Assembly (NCBI RefSeq): GCF_000378145.1 | Contig: NZ_KB899293.1 | Coordinates: 1-64,000, forward strand | DNA length: 64,000 nt | Source of the DNA: Saccharibacillus kuerlensis DSM 22868 | Lineage (GTDB): Bacteria; Bacillota; Bacilli; Paenibacillales; Paenibacillaceae | Reading direction: 5' to 3' | Shown here: positions 52,527 to 60,312 of the stretch, in pieces | Layout: the number at the start of each line of letters is the position of its first letter | How positions within the stretch are numbered: position 1 is the stretch's first letter | Notes under the pieces: model-generated | Told to the model about the DNA's origin: nothing | The model's input: only the letters and a program-made list of their open reading frames with translations | The model's database searches: none | Made by a program: the position numbers and the translations under genes

Positions 52527-53705
52527 ATGAAAAAGCCGCTTCGCCCTCTCTTCTTGCTGATGCTTTGCCTTGTTCTTACCGCCCTGCCTGCAACCGCTTT
52601 CGGTGCTTCTTCTCCGACGACCAAGACGCCGGCCGCAGACCTGCGGACGACGATGGCGAAACTTCACGGGGAGCACGCCTACTACACGATCATCGCCATG
52701 CAAAAAAGATTCGACAATGCACCCGATGCGGCCGCAGCTATGCGCGTAGTAACTGCCAATTCGAATGCGCTGACGACTATGGTATCGGATGTGTACGGTC
52801 AGACCGCTGCCAAGAACTTCCGCAGCGGATGGGATGAGCACGTTGCCCTGCTGATGAACTATGTGGACGCGACGATTGCCAAGAACAGCAATAAGCGCCA
52901 AGAAGCCAAGTCCGCTTTGGAAGATAATGCAGAAACGATGGCCGCTCTGCTAAACAAGCTTAATCCAAAACTTGACCGCGAAACGCTGGAAAAACATCTG
53001 CTGATGCATGAGCAGCTGCTGCTGCAGTCGTTCAATGCCTATGTAACCGGCAAATATGATACAGCTTACACTACTGCACATAAGGCTTATGTGCATACCG
53101 CCACGATAGGCGCCATGATGGCGACCGGAATTGTGAAGCAGTTCCCGAATGAATTTAAGGGAACAACAACCCAGACAGATGCCGCTTATCTGCGACAGCA
53201 GATGGGACAGGGTCTTGGCGAACATACCATTCTGTCGATCCTCGTGCTGCAGAAAGCTCATGACAAAGCGCCTGACTATGCCAATGCCAAAGCAGCACTG
53301 GATAAAAACACAGCTGCATTGACCGCTACTCACCGCAACCTGTTCGGTGCCGGAGCTGCCAAGACGTTCAATGAGCAGTGGAACCGCCATATCGCCGATT
53401 ATCAGGCTTACCTGCAAGCGACATTGGCCGGGAACGAAGCGGGCCGTAAAGCCGCGAAAGCCGATCTCGGCGATTTTGTCGCTACCATCACCGCTTTCCA
53501 GGTCGGCCGTCTGCCGCTGGATAAGACGATGACGTATCAGGCTAACGCCATGCATGGAGCTCACGTAATTACGGCGATCGAGTCGTATCATAACACCAAC
53601 TACTCCAAGACTTACGAAGCGCTTCGGATTGGCTACAATCACATGTGGATGACAGGCAACGTGCTGTCGGAAGCGGTAGTGAAGAAGATGCCAGGGGAAT
53701 TCTAA
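52527..53705 (+). CDS. Secreted two-repeat helical protein of Paenibacillus type
   Basis: This 392-residue protein has a signal peptide (MKKPLRPLFLLMLCLVLTAL..., cleavage after about residue 28). The mature protein consists of two similar helical repeats (about 38-205 and 223-392), each beginning LR-x-x-M-x-x-x-x-GEH and ending K-x-x-P-x-EF. Similar repeats occur in Paenibacillus exported proteins, often next to a copper-amine-oxidase-N domain, but that domain is absent here. Function is unknown. AAAGGAG precedes the ATG at 52527. A strong terminator follows. Confidence 0.78.
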   Translation: MKKPLRPLFLLMLCLVLTALPATAFGASSPTTKTPAADLRTTMAKLHGEHAYYTIIAMQKRFDNAPDAAAAMRVVTANSNALTTMVSDVYGQTAAKNFRSGWDEHVALLMNYVDATIAKNSNKRQEAKSALEDNAETMAALLNKLNPKLDRETLEKHLLMHEQLLLQSFNAYVTGKYDTAYTTAHKAYVHTATIGAMMATGIVKQFPNEFKGTTTQTDAAYLRQQMGQGLGEHTILSILVLQKAHDKAPDYANAKAALDKNTAALTATHRNLFGAGAAKTFNEQWNRHIADYQAYLQATLAGNEAGRKAAKADLGDFVATITAFQVGRLPLDKTMTYQANAMHGAHVITAIESYHNTNYSKTYEALRIGYNHMWMTGNVLSEAVVKKMPGEF

Positions 53706-53768
53706 AAGATTGAGGAAAGTGCCAGGAGAGAGCGGCGGGCAGCTTTTGGTTCGCTCGCTTATAAATAT

Positions 53769-53810
53769 AAAAAGGAACAGCCTTATGACTTGTGAGGCTG
53801 TTCCTTTTTT
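53769..53810 (+). terminator. Terminator of the secreted repeat protein gene
   Basis: AAAAAGGAACAGCCT pairs with AGGCTGTTCCTTTTTT. Confidence 0.93.
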
Positions 53811-53984
53811 GTAGGCCAGGATTTCTATCCAAATACGGGATGTCAGGCGTTGGATACCGGGCGTGCTGGGTGCCAGGTAGGCTGGGTGGGGTGACAGACA
53901 TGCTGGTGCCAGAATATGCTGATACTAAAATAGGCTGCATCTTTATATCCTACAAAGCCGGACAGATACAGCGGACAGAGAACC

Positions 53985-54275
53985 CATATAAGTGCGTAAG
54001 AATAACTTCACTTCGTCCCTTTTGCATTTTGAATTAAATAAGTGCGTAGATACACCTATTCCGCCCTTTTCATGTTTTTGAGCGAAATAAGTGCGTAGAT
54101 ACACTTATTTTCGCCCTTTTTGTGCTTTCAAGCGAAATAAGTGCGCAGGTACACTTATTTCATCACTTTTCCTCGTTCCACCTTCTTTTTTCGCCAAATA
54201 GTTGTACTCACGCACTTATTTCGCAGTTTGCTACAAATATTCGAGCAATAATTGCATCTATGCACTTATTTAATT
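53985..54275. repeat. Tandem array of palindromic ~50-bp repeats
   Basis: Five or six degenerate units begin near 53988, 54036, 54085, 54135, 54196 and 54246, so the period is mostly 48-50 bp, with one of 61. Each unit holds an imperfect palindrome of the type AAATAAGTGCG-N5-CACTTATTT; the remainder is pyrimidine-rich (CGCCCTTTT). The array fills the gap between the secreted-protein terminator and the stop of the NAD(P)H oxidoreductase gene. Confidence 0.85.
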
Positions 54276-54371
54276 TTCCAAACGTTCTTGTCGATGCTCA
54301 GATCATTTTCTTCGGACGCACGACCCGCTTCTCTGATTTCACCCTCTGCTTACGAACCAAGTCTCTGCCGT

Positions 54372-54962
54372 TTAAACCGATACTGTTCGAAAATATCGAT
54401 ATACTTTCTCCAGCTTCTGCGCATGCCTGCCTTTCGGACTCTCCATGCTGCCGAACTCGAAAAACTTCACTTTCCGAATCCCCACATAATTGAATAATGC
54501 TTTCCTCATCAGCGCCCGGTGAGCATTGTTCAGCCACAGCTGCAAATAGCCAGCCGGCCCTTTCATCACGGAGACGCAGACGACGGATTTGCCTTTGAGC
54601 AGCCCCTCCGGCATCAGTCCCCCCTTGTCGCGATAAGCGAAATTCGAAGCGAACATCCGGTCGATGAAACCCATCAGCATGGCCGGCGGACGTCCCCACC
54701 AGATCGGATAGATCAGCACAATTTTATCAGCCCACAGCAGCAGCTCACGATGGCGCTTCAGCTCGGGATCAAGGTGCATATCGCGTCTTCTTTTTTCCTC
54801 GTTAAAGACCAGCACCGGATCGAAGCCTTCCTCATACAGATCAAGCACGCGCACTTCCTGTATTCCCTTGTTCTCTCCACTTCCTCGCAGCACCTGCTGC
54901 CTAAAAGCATAGCTCAAACTTTGGTGATTGGGATGGGCGTAAATCAGCAGCATGTTCATCAT
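54372..54962 (-). CDS. NAD(P)H dehydrogenase (quinone), flavodoxin fold
   Basis: This 196-residue protein resembles KefF/MdaB-type flavoproteins: LLIYAHPNHQSLSYAF at the N-terminus and ADKIVLIYPIWWGRPPAMLMGFIDRMF in the middle (the YP-x-WW motif binds flavin). It should reduce quinones or other electrophiles by two electrons. It is divergent from a MarR-family gene, and two copies of a MarR-type operator lie between them, so it is the probable target of that regulator. Confidence 0.9.
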   Translation of the reverse strand: MMNMLLIYAHPNHQSLSYAFRQQVLRGSGENKGIQEVRVLDLYEEGFDPVLVFNEEKRRRDMHLDPELKRHRELLLWADKIVLIYPIWWGRPPAMLMGFIDRMFASNFAYRDKGGLMPEGLLKGKSVVCVSVMKGPAGYLQLWLNNAHRALMRKALFNYVGIRKVKFFEFGSMESPKGRHAQKLEKVYRYFRTVSV

Positions 54963-54976
54963 AGCACCCTCTTTTC

Positions 54977-55033
54977 ATTATCATTTGATAATAAAAAGAT
55001 AGCATAGCGCCTATATAGTTGTCAAATGATAAT
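54977..55033. promoter_or_regulatory. Two MarR-type operators
   Basis: Site 1, ATTATCATTTGATAAT (54977-54992), has perfect 7-bp arms. Site 2, GTTGTCAAATGATAAT (55018-55033), has the same arms with two mismatches. Their centres are 41 bp apart. The sites lie between the divergent oxidoreductase and MarR genes, so autoregulation and target control are both likely. Confidence 0.7.
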
Positions 55034-55080
55034 TGTTTAAAGATAACTTTTTTGCTATGTTGAGAGGGAGAGGTGAGAAC

Positions 55081-55509
55081 ATGGATCATAATGCGTTATT
55101 TCAAAAAGTCGTCGCCTTCGCATCTTCCGTGCACGAGGTTACCCATGAGATGACCCGAGGCGTGAAGAACGAAGACGTCACTCCCGTTCAATATAAAATT
55201 CTGGAGTATATGATGTTTGCTCAACCGGTCACTCCGAGCGAGATTGCGGATTGCGTCGACTTGTCTCTGCCGAACACAAGCCGGGAACTGCGCAAGCTGC
55301 TGGAGAAGGGGCTGTGCAAAAAAGCAGTGGACGACGCCGACCGGCGGCGCCAGCTGTTCCGGCTGTCGCCCGACGGACAGTCGCTGATGGGGCGCGTATT
55401 CGCACAGGCGCAGCAGGGGTTCGAGCAGCAGATCGCGGGGCTGTCAAAGGAAGAATTAGAGAAGATCGAGGGAGCGCTGGAGCTGCTTCGGGCGAAAGTG
55501 TTTAAGTAA
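55081..55509 (+). CDS. MarR-family transcription regulator
   Basis: This 142-residue winged-helix protein has the recognition helix region VTPSEIADCVDLSLPNTSRELRKL (about 53-76) and the wing DDADRRRQLFRLSPDGQSL, which are the MarR hallmarks. It most likely represses the divergent NAD(P)H dehydrogenase gene and itself through the operators at 54977-55033. A single cysteine in the recognition region might sense oxidants or quinones (inference). The ATG at 55081 follows GAGAGGTGAG; the upstream in-frame extension would overlap the operator. Confidence 0.9.
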   Translation: MDHNALFQKVVAFASSVHEVTHEMTRGVKNEDVTPVQYKILEYMMFAQPVTPSEIADCVDLSLPNTSRELRKLLEKGLCKKAVDDADRRRQLFRLSPDGQSLMGRVFAQAQQGFEQQIAGLSKEELEKIEGALELLRAKVFK

Positions 55510-55530
55510 GAAGGCTGCGACAAACAATAA

Positions 55531-55580
55531 AAAAGCACGGCTGCCCGAAGCTTGTTCCGCTTCCTGCAGCTGTGCTTTTA
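55531..55580. terminator. Terminator
   Basis: AAAAGCAC-G-GCTGC pairs with GCAGC-T-GTGCTTTT across a long loop. It follows the MarR gene and faces the convergent pseudogene. Confidence 0.8.
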
Positions 55581-55611
55581 ATTTTTCTTGTTACTCATTA
55601 TTGGTCTTTCT

Positions 55612-56162
55612 TCAGTCAATAGCCGCTAGCAGTGTTTGGACCAGCTCTTTCATTGCAGTTTCGGTTTCGGTATCGTCTAGGGCTCCGTCCTCTCCAAACT
55701 TTTTCGTTACGAACGGAATTCGAAGCTCGGCTCCTTCCGGAACGACGGCGCTCATCATTTTAAGCGTTCCGACCAGCGAATCTAACGCTGCCGATCCGCC
55801 CTGCGGATGAGGAGAAGCCCCGATCGCCGCCGTAGGCCTGCCGACGAAATTGCCCGAGGAAACGGACCAGTCAAGTGCGTTCTTCAACGAGCCGGGAATA
55901 CCGCGGGCGTATTCGGGCGTGCAGATTACGGCAGCATCGGCCGAAGTGATCTGTTCTCGTCATTTTGCACCGCTGCATGAACCGGGGTATCGCTGCCGTC
56001 CAGGTCGGGATTGAAGTGCGGCAGATCCGCCAGCCCGTTATACACTTCGTATTGCGCATGCTGCGGCAGCATCTGTTCGAAAGCCTTCAACAGCCGCGAA
56101 TTGGTCGACTGCACGCGAAGGCTTCCCGAAATGCCCAGTATCTTGATTGCTCGCTGATCCAC
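55612..56162 (-). pseudogene. NADPH-dependent FMN reductase, frameshifted
   Basis: Two reading frames together form one FMN reductase of about 182 residues. The first (56162 to about 55958) begins with KILGISGSLR and ends in QNDE; the second (about 55954 to 55612) continues with ITSADAAVICTPEYARGIPGSLKNALDWSVSSGNFVG. They are out of register by 2 nt: the sequence has a duplicated GA (TCTC at 55955-55958 on the + strand) where the intact gene would read GACGAACAGATC. As it stands the first frame stops after 78 residues. A sequencing error is possible but a 2-nt duplication is more likely a real mutation. Confidence 0.85.
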
Positions 56163-56234
56163 TTACGTTTCACCATCCTTCGCTTAATAGATAATTATAA
56201 GGTCAAAGTAAAGCATCAAGCAGTAAGTTTCAAA

Positions 56235-56741
56235 TCACCCCAAATACTCCTCCAACCGATCCCATGTCTCCCGAATACCCTGCTCCATGCCCATTTCGAT
56301 TACCGTCTTGAGCGATTCTTCCGAATCGTACTTGGTCCGCGCTGTTATTTTGGTTCCGCCTTCAACCTCTTCAAATGTGGTCGTTACTTCTGCAGGCGGC
56401 ATATCTTCGTTCACCCCGCCTTCGGCATCTGAAAAATAATCGGTGTAAACGAACGAATCCGGCGCGTTAATCGAGCGGTAAACGCCTTTTCCCCATGATT
56501 CCATACCAAAAAATTCGCCTTGGCTTTCATCCTTGCACGTCATACAGTAATGCCAGACGCCTTCCGGACGGAAATCCAATGTGCACGCAGTCAGCTCCCA
56601 GCCTCTTGGACCCCACCAATGCTTCAAATGTTCACATTTTGTGAATGCCTCGAACACTTTCTCTTTCGGCGCGGAAAATACCCGTTCCAGCACGAATTCC
56701 AGCCCTTCGGTTTTTACGATCATATTGTCGGTCATGCTCAT
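56235..56741 (-). CDS. SRPBCC (AHSA1-type) domain protein
   Basis: This 168-residue protein begins the domain with FVLERVFSAPKEKVFEAFTKCEHLKHWWGPRGW, the usual AHSA1/START-like entry, and ends WDRLEEYLG. Such proteins bind hydrophobic ligands; many are paired with ArsR-type regulators. Here the gene overlaps the ArsR gene by 4 nt (ATGA), so the two form an operon. Ligand and role are unknown. Confidence 0.9.
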   Translation of the reverse strand: MSMTDNMIVKTEGLEFVLERVFSAPKEKVFEAFTKCEHLKHWWGPRGWELTACTLDFRPEGVWHYCMTCKDESQGEFFGMESWGKGVYRSINAPDSFVYTDYFSDAEGGVNEDMPPAEVTTTFEEVEGGTKITARTKYDSEESLKTVIEMGMEQGIRETWDRLEEYLG

Positions 56742-57112
56742 TCCTCCTCATTTCGTAAATAGTCGTCCAGTCTGTCGAAACGCTCGTTCCACAACCGCTG
56801 ATAACCTGCCAACCAATTCTCCATTTCCTGAAAAGGCTCGGACCGAAGTCGGTAATGTCTTCGGTTGGCTTCCGCCCTTACTTCCACCACGCCCGCCTGC
56901 TGAAGCACTTTCAAGTGCTTGGAAGCCTGAGGCTGACGCATCTCCAAGCGTTCTGCGATCTCGCCTACGCTCAATGGCCCGCTTCTCAGCAGTGAAACGA
57001 TCCGCATGCGGCTGGGCTCTGCCAGTGCAGCGAACAAAGTCGTATTTTCTTCATCCATATCGTCTCTGCGCAGTCGTACGATCCAAGATCCCTTGTTCTG
57101 CATCTTGTTCAA
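56738..57112 (-). CDS. ArsR-family winged-helix regulator
   Basis: This is a protein of up to 124 residues with the ArsR DNA-binding region SVGEIAERLEMRQPQASKHLKVLQQAGVVEV and wing ANRRHYRLR. No metal-binding cysteine motif (ELCVCDL) is present, so it is of the non-metal type linked with SRPBCC genes. The start is uncertain: TTG at 57112, ATG at 57103, or ATG at 57058 (DEENTTLF), which fits the family's usual N-terminus but has a weak ribosome binding site. A perfect palindrome upstream is the likely operator. Confidence 0.85.
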   Translation of the reverse strand: MNKMQNKGSWIVRLRRDDMDEENTTLFAALAEPSRMRIVSLLRSGPLSVGEIAERLEMRQPQASKHLKVLQQAGVVEVRAEANRRHYRLRSEPFQEMENWLAGYQRLWNERFDRLDDYLRNEEE

Positions 57113-57173
57113 GTCTGCGCAAGATCACCTCTTTCACGCTTCAATCTTGTGTTGATTCCAATATAACCCAATT

Positions 57174-57197
57174 GAATATTCCTGTAAAGGAATATTC
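57174..57197. promoter_or_regulatory. Candidate ArsR operator
   Basis: GAATATTCCT-GTAA-AGGAATATTC is a perfect 10-bp inverted repeat, 62-85 bp upstream of the ArsR frame. This is the position and symmetry expected for autoregulation. Confidence 0.6.
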
Positions 57198-57236
57198 TAA
57201 ATCTTGTATTATTTTCTTTGCACATTCCGGTAAACG

Positions 57237-57271
57237 AAAAAAAGACTCGCGCCGGATGGCACGAGTCTTTG
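57237..57271 (-). terminator. Terminator of the luciferase-like gene
   Basis: On the minus strand AAAGACTCG-GCC pairs with GGC-CGAGTCTTT, followed by a run of T. Confidence 0.88.
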
Positions 57272-57297
57272 TATAGCAATTTCAATCAGAGAACCTA

Positions 57298-57357
57298 TTT
57301 CTATAGTCTTAATCCCGCTTCTATAGACTTAATCCACTTCTATAGTCTTAATCCTGC
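57298..57357. repeat. Three ~20-bp tandem repeats over the stop of the luciferase-like gene
   Basis: TTCTATAGTCTTAATCCYG-like units begin at 57299, 57319 and 57338 (periods 20 and 19). On the coding strand the repeat includes the stop codon (GAT-TAA-GACTATAGAAG), so the last copy contains the true stop. Confidence 0.7.
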
Positions 57358-58412
57358 GGCTGACCTGCGGCTTCCCAAGCTGCGACCTCTTCGCGCACGA
57401 TCGGAGCGACCTTGGTACCGAGCAGTTCAACCGAACGCAGCACGTCGTCATGGTTCTTCATTGTACCGACCGGTGTATGCAGCATGAAGCGCGTAATTCC
57501 TACCCGCTTGCGCAGGTCAATAATTTTCTTCGCCACCGTCTCCGGGCTGCCAACGTACAGCGCGCCTTCCGGACCGCGCAGGGCATCATAACCTTGACGA
57601 GTGTATGGAGCCCAGCCCCGCTCTTTGCCAAGCACTGTCATCGCGTAGCGCATGGACGGGAAGAACTTGTCCGCAGCTTCGTTGTCGCTCTCGCCAACGA
57701 AGCCATGCGAGTGTGAAGCGACCGGAAGCAGCGATGCGTCATGGCCGCCATGCTCGGCGGCCCGCTTGTACAGGTCGACCAGCGGCGCGAACTGCGCTGG
57801 GCGTCCGCCGATAATCGCCAGCACGAGCGGCAGATTCAAGAGACCTGCGCGCACGACCGATTCCTGATTGCCGCCGCTGCCGATCCAGACCGGCAGCTTC
57901 TCCTGCACCGGCCGCGGATAGATGCCTCGGCCTTTGATCGCCGGACGGTGTCCACCTTTCCAATCGACAATTTCCGAAGCTTGAATCTGAAGCAGCAGCT
58001 CCAACTTCTCGTCGAAAAGCTCGTCATAGTCGTTCAGATCGTAGCCGAACAGCGGGAACGACTCAATGAACGAGCCCCGGCCCGCCATGATCTCCGCACG
58101 GCCGTTGGAGATGGCGTCTACGGTCGAGAAATCTTGGAACACTCTCACTGGGTCCGCCGACGACAGCACCGTTACGGCGCTCGTCAAACGGATCTTCTCC
58201 GTGCGTGCTGCCGCTGCAGCCAGAATAACTGCCGGTGCGGATGCCGCATAATCGACGCGATGATGCTCGCCTACGCCGAACACGTCGAGACCGACTTTAT
58301 CCGCGAGCACGATTTCCTCCACAACCTGCCGGATACGTTCCGCATGGCTGATTGTCGGTCCATTTCCGTCTGCCGGTGTCGTTTCTACAAAAGTACTGAT
58401 TCCGATTTCCAT
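57348..58412 (-). CDS. Luciferase-like (LLM) flavin-dependent oxidoreductase
   Basis: This 354-residue member of the LLM family contains the block KVGLDVFGVGEHHRVDYAASAPAVILAAAAARTEKIRLTSAVTVLS (read across residues about 38-85) and RAEIMAGRGSFIESFPLFGYDL, with the flavin-binding WIGSGGNQESV later. It should use reduced FMN, and the reductase may be encoded elsewhere; the local FMN reductase gene is broken. The ATG at 58412 follows AAGGGGA by 8 nt. It is monocistronic. Tandem repeats overlap its stop. Confidence 0.92.
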   Translation of the reverse strand: MEIGISTFVETTPADGNGPTISHAERIRQVVEEIVLADKVGLDVFGVGEHHRVDYAASAPAVILAAAAARTEKIRLTSAVTVLSSADPVRVFQDFSTVDAISNGRAEIMAGRGSFIESFPLFGYDLNDYDELFDEKLELLLQIQASEIVDWKGGHRPAIKGRGIYPRPVQEKLPVWIGSGGNQESVVRAGLLNLPLVLAIIGGRPAQFAPLVDLYKRAAEHGGHDASLLPVASHSHGFVGESDNEAADKFFPSMRYAMTVLGKERGWAPYTRQGYDALRGPEGALYVGSPETVAKKIIDLRKRVGITRFMLHTPVGTMKNHDDVLRSVELLGTKVAPIVREEVAAWEAAGQPQD

Positions 58413-58607
58413 GTTGATAATCCCCTTTTTAAAGAACCTTCGGTTTGGCGATATAAACCGCGCCTTTCCCAACCGAAGCTCAAGATTTACATTTATTAAA
58501 GTAAGTAACTATAATTATTTTATGTACTCATTATCTTCTTTTTTTATGGAAATAGCAAGTGCCGATTTATAAGTAAGGAGGCCATGGAAACATCCATAAT
58601 TCCCACA

Positions 58608-58651
58608 GCAAAAACGCTCCCCGGCATACCTGCCGTAGGAGCGTTTTTGCT
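58608..58651. terminator. Terminator of the WGxxGxxG protein gene
   Basis: AGCAAAAACGCTCC pairs with GGAGCGTTTTTGCT, with an inner CGGCA/TGCCG stem. It lies 61 bp beyond the small exported-protein gene. Confidence 0.92.
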
Positions 58652-58711
58652 GTAGGGAAGGAAGTCCTTCCGTGTTTAAGTCTTTCGCATGTCCGTTTAC
58701 AGAGTAAACAC

Positions 58712-58996
58712 TTAGACGCGGTTCACTCTGTCATCACGATGATCGTTGTGCTTACGGCGCAGACCGAGCAGACCGAGCAGACCAAGCAGACCTGTCAGGC
58801 CCCAAAGTCCGTTATCGCCCTCATCATCGGTAGCTTCGTTCGCTACATTTTCGGTCGTTTGTTCAACCTCAGAAGCAGCTGTGCTGTACGTTGTGCCGGC
58901 GGAAGCCGTCTGTGTACCTTCTGCAAAAGCGGAGGCCGTACCGAGAGCGGACACAAGCATCAAGGCGAGAAACATTGTTCTAACTTTTGTCAACAT
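58712..58996 (-). CDS. WGxxGxxG-type exported small protein
   Basis: This 94-residue protein has a signal peptide (residues 1-26, ending ASAFA-EG), a Thr/Glu-rich middle and the C-terminal WGLTGLLGLLGLLGLRRK motif (65-82): W-G-x-x-G-x-x-G glycine repeats every three residues, then two basic residues. This is the WGxxGxxG family, whose C-terminal signal resembles protein-sorting motifs of CTERM type. A charged tail of 12 residues follows. The gene uses a 9-bp internal repeat for the GLL units. AAAGGAGA precedes the ATG. Confidence 0.85.
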   Translation of the reverse strand: MLTKVRTMFLALMLVSALGTASAFAEGTQTASAGTTYSTAASEVEQTTENVANEATDDEGDNGLWGLTGLLGLLGLLGLRRKHNDHRDDRVNRV

Positions 58997-59210
58997 ATAG
59001 TTCAGTCTCCTTTCTAAAGCTTGAATGGTATTCCTCTCTCTATATAACCGCTCTCACATAAATGAATCTTTCACAGCCTTACATATTTTATATTTTTGAT
59101 GCTTTTGAAATTTATTTCGCGGAAGACTTTCAGAATGATCAATGTTTGGTTCTCCTCCTTTCTATGGGTGATATATAAAATAGACCTTCTTTTAGAAAGG
59201 AGCTGGACCC

Positions 59211-60140
59211 TTGTCCCATCCCGCCGCAGTCCTGTTAAAAAACGGGCTGCACCTTATGCGTCCCGCCGCAGTTGGCGCTTCAAGTGTTGTCATCATTTTC
59301 TCCGGTGTGTATCCGCTGTTTCTCGATCCTGCCGTACCCGTTAGTCGTTCACTGACTGTCTCACTAATTCTGTTAGTCGGCTGTCTGCTGATCCATGGCC
59401 TGCTGACACACTCGCTAAACGATTACACGGATTACCGCTCGGGCACGGATGATCGCAGCCCGGCCATGCTGTCCGGCGGCAGCCGGGTTATCCAGAACGG
59501 TAGAATGACGCCGGAAGCGCTTGGGCGTTTCGGCTTCGGCTTAACCGCCGTACTGCTGGCCTGCTCCGTACTATTGATTATATTCGGACAGATTCGGCTT
59601 GCCGTACTGCTGTTGATCGGCATCTGGGGAGCGGTCTCCTACTCCGTCTCTCCGCTGCGCTTCGCCTATATTCCATTTGCCGGCGAATGGCTGAGTACGT
59701 TTCCTTCCACCTTCGCACTGGGACTCGGCGGCGTCTGGCTGCTGCTTGGCAGTCTGCCGGAGTGGGCCGTGCAGAACGCTTGGATCAATGCCATGTACTG
59801 CATCGCTTGGGTGATGGTCCACCATATTCCGGATCTGGATGCCGACCGAAGCGCTTCTCCCGTCAAGCGAACCAGCGTCGTATGGGCCGCTGATCGTTTC
59901 GGTACCGCATTCGCCCGTCTGCCGGCTGTACTGTATTTTACGATTATCGGATTGTCTGCCATTTGGTTTGCCTGGTCTGAGCGTTGGATTGGAGCAGCCG
60001 GTATTATAGCAGCAGCCGCTCTGTCGATCTATTGGCTGGCGAAGGTGGACGTGCGTGATCCGGAAGCTGTGACCGCCTGCGAGAAAAAGATGCTCTTAAC
60101 CGCAATTGTGTTAGCCGTATGGCTCGGTATTTTTCATTGA
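59211..60140 (+). CDS. UbiA-family prenyltransferase
   Basis: This 309-residue membrane protein has about eight hydrophobic helices. The first aspartate-rich motif is NDYTDYRSGTD (70-80) and the second HIPDLDADR (about residue 200), which bind the prenyl diphosphate through Mg2+. UbiA enzymes attach prenyl chains to aromatic or other acceptors (quinones, heme O, or lipids). No partner gene identifies the acceptor. The start is TTG, with AAAGGAG 8 nt upstream. Confidence 0.88.
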   Translation: MSHPAAVLLKNGLHLMRPAAVGASSVVIIFSGVYPLFLDPAVPVSRSLTVSLILLVGCLLIHGLLTHSLNDYTDYRSGTDDRSPAMLSGGSRVIQNGRMTPEALGRFGFGLTAVLLACSVLLIIFGQIRLAVLLLIGIWGAVSYSVSPLRFAYIPFAGEWLSTFPSTFALGLGGVWLLLGSLPEWAVQNAWINAMYCIAWVMVHHIPDLDADRSASPVKRTSVVWAADRFGTAFARLPAVLYFTIIGLSAIWFAWSERWIGAAGIIAAAALSIYWLAKVDVRDPEAVTACEKKMLLTAIVLAVWLGIFH

Positions 60141-60312
60141 GGAATAAGCTTATCAAAATTTTTCGGCATCAACTGTTCGCCTTGAAACCGTTTTATATTT
60201 ATGCAACAATGAGTATGCCTTTAAGTAACGAACCGCTATACCGTAACAAACAACGATAAAGTAACGGAAGGTACTGGCGCTTTCCGCTGCATACTGAGGA
60301 GGAACGACAAGG

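Noticed and set aside
53985-54275. CRISPR array
   Set aside because: Unit lengths vary, the intervening sequence repeats along with the palindrome, and no cas genes are near. It is a degenerate tandem repeat.
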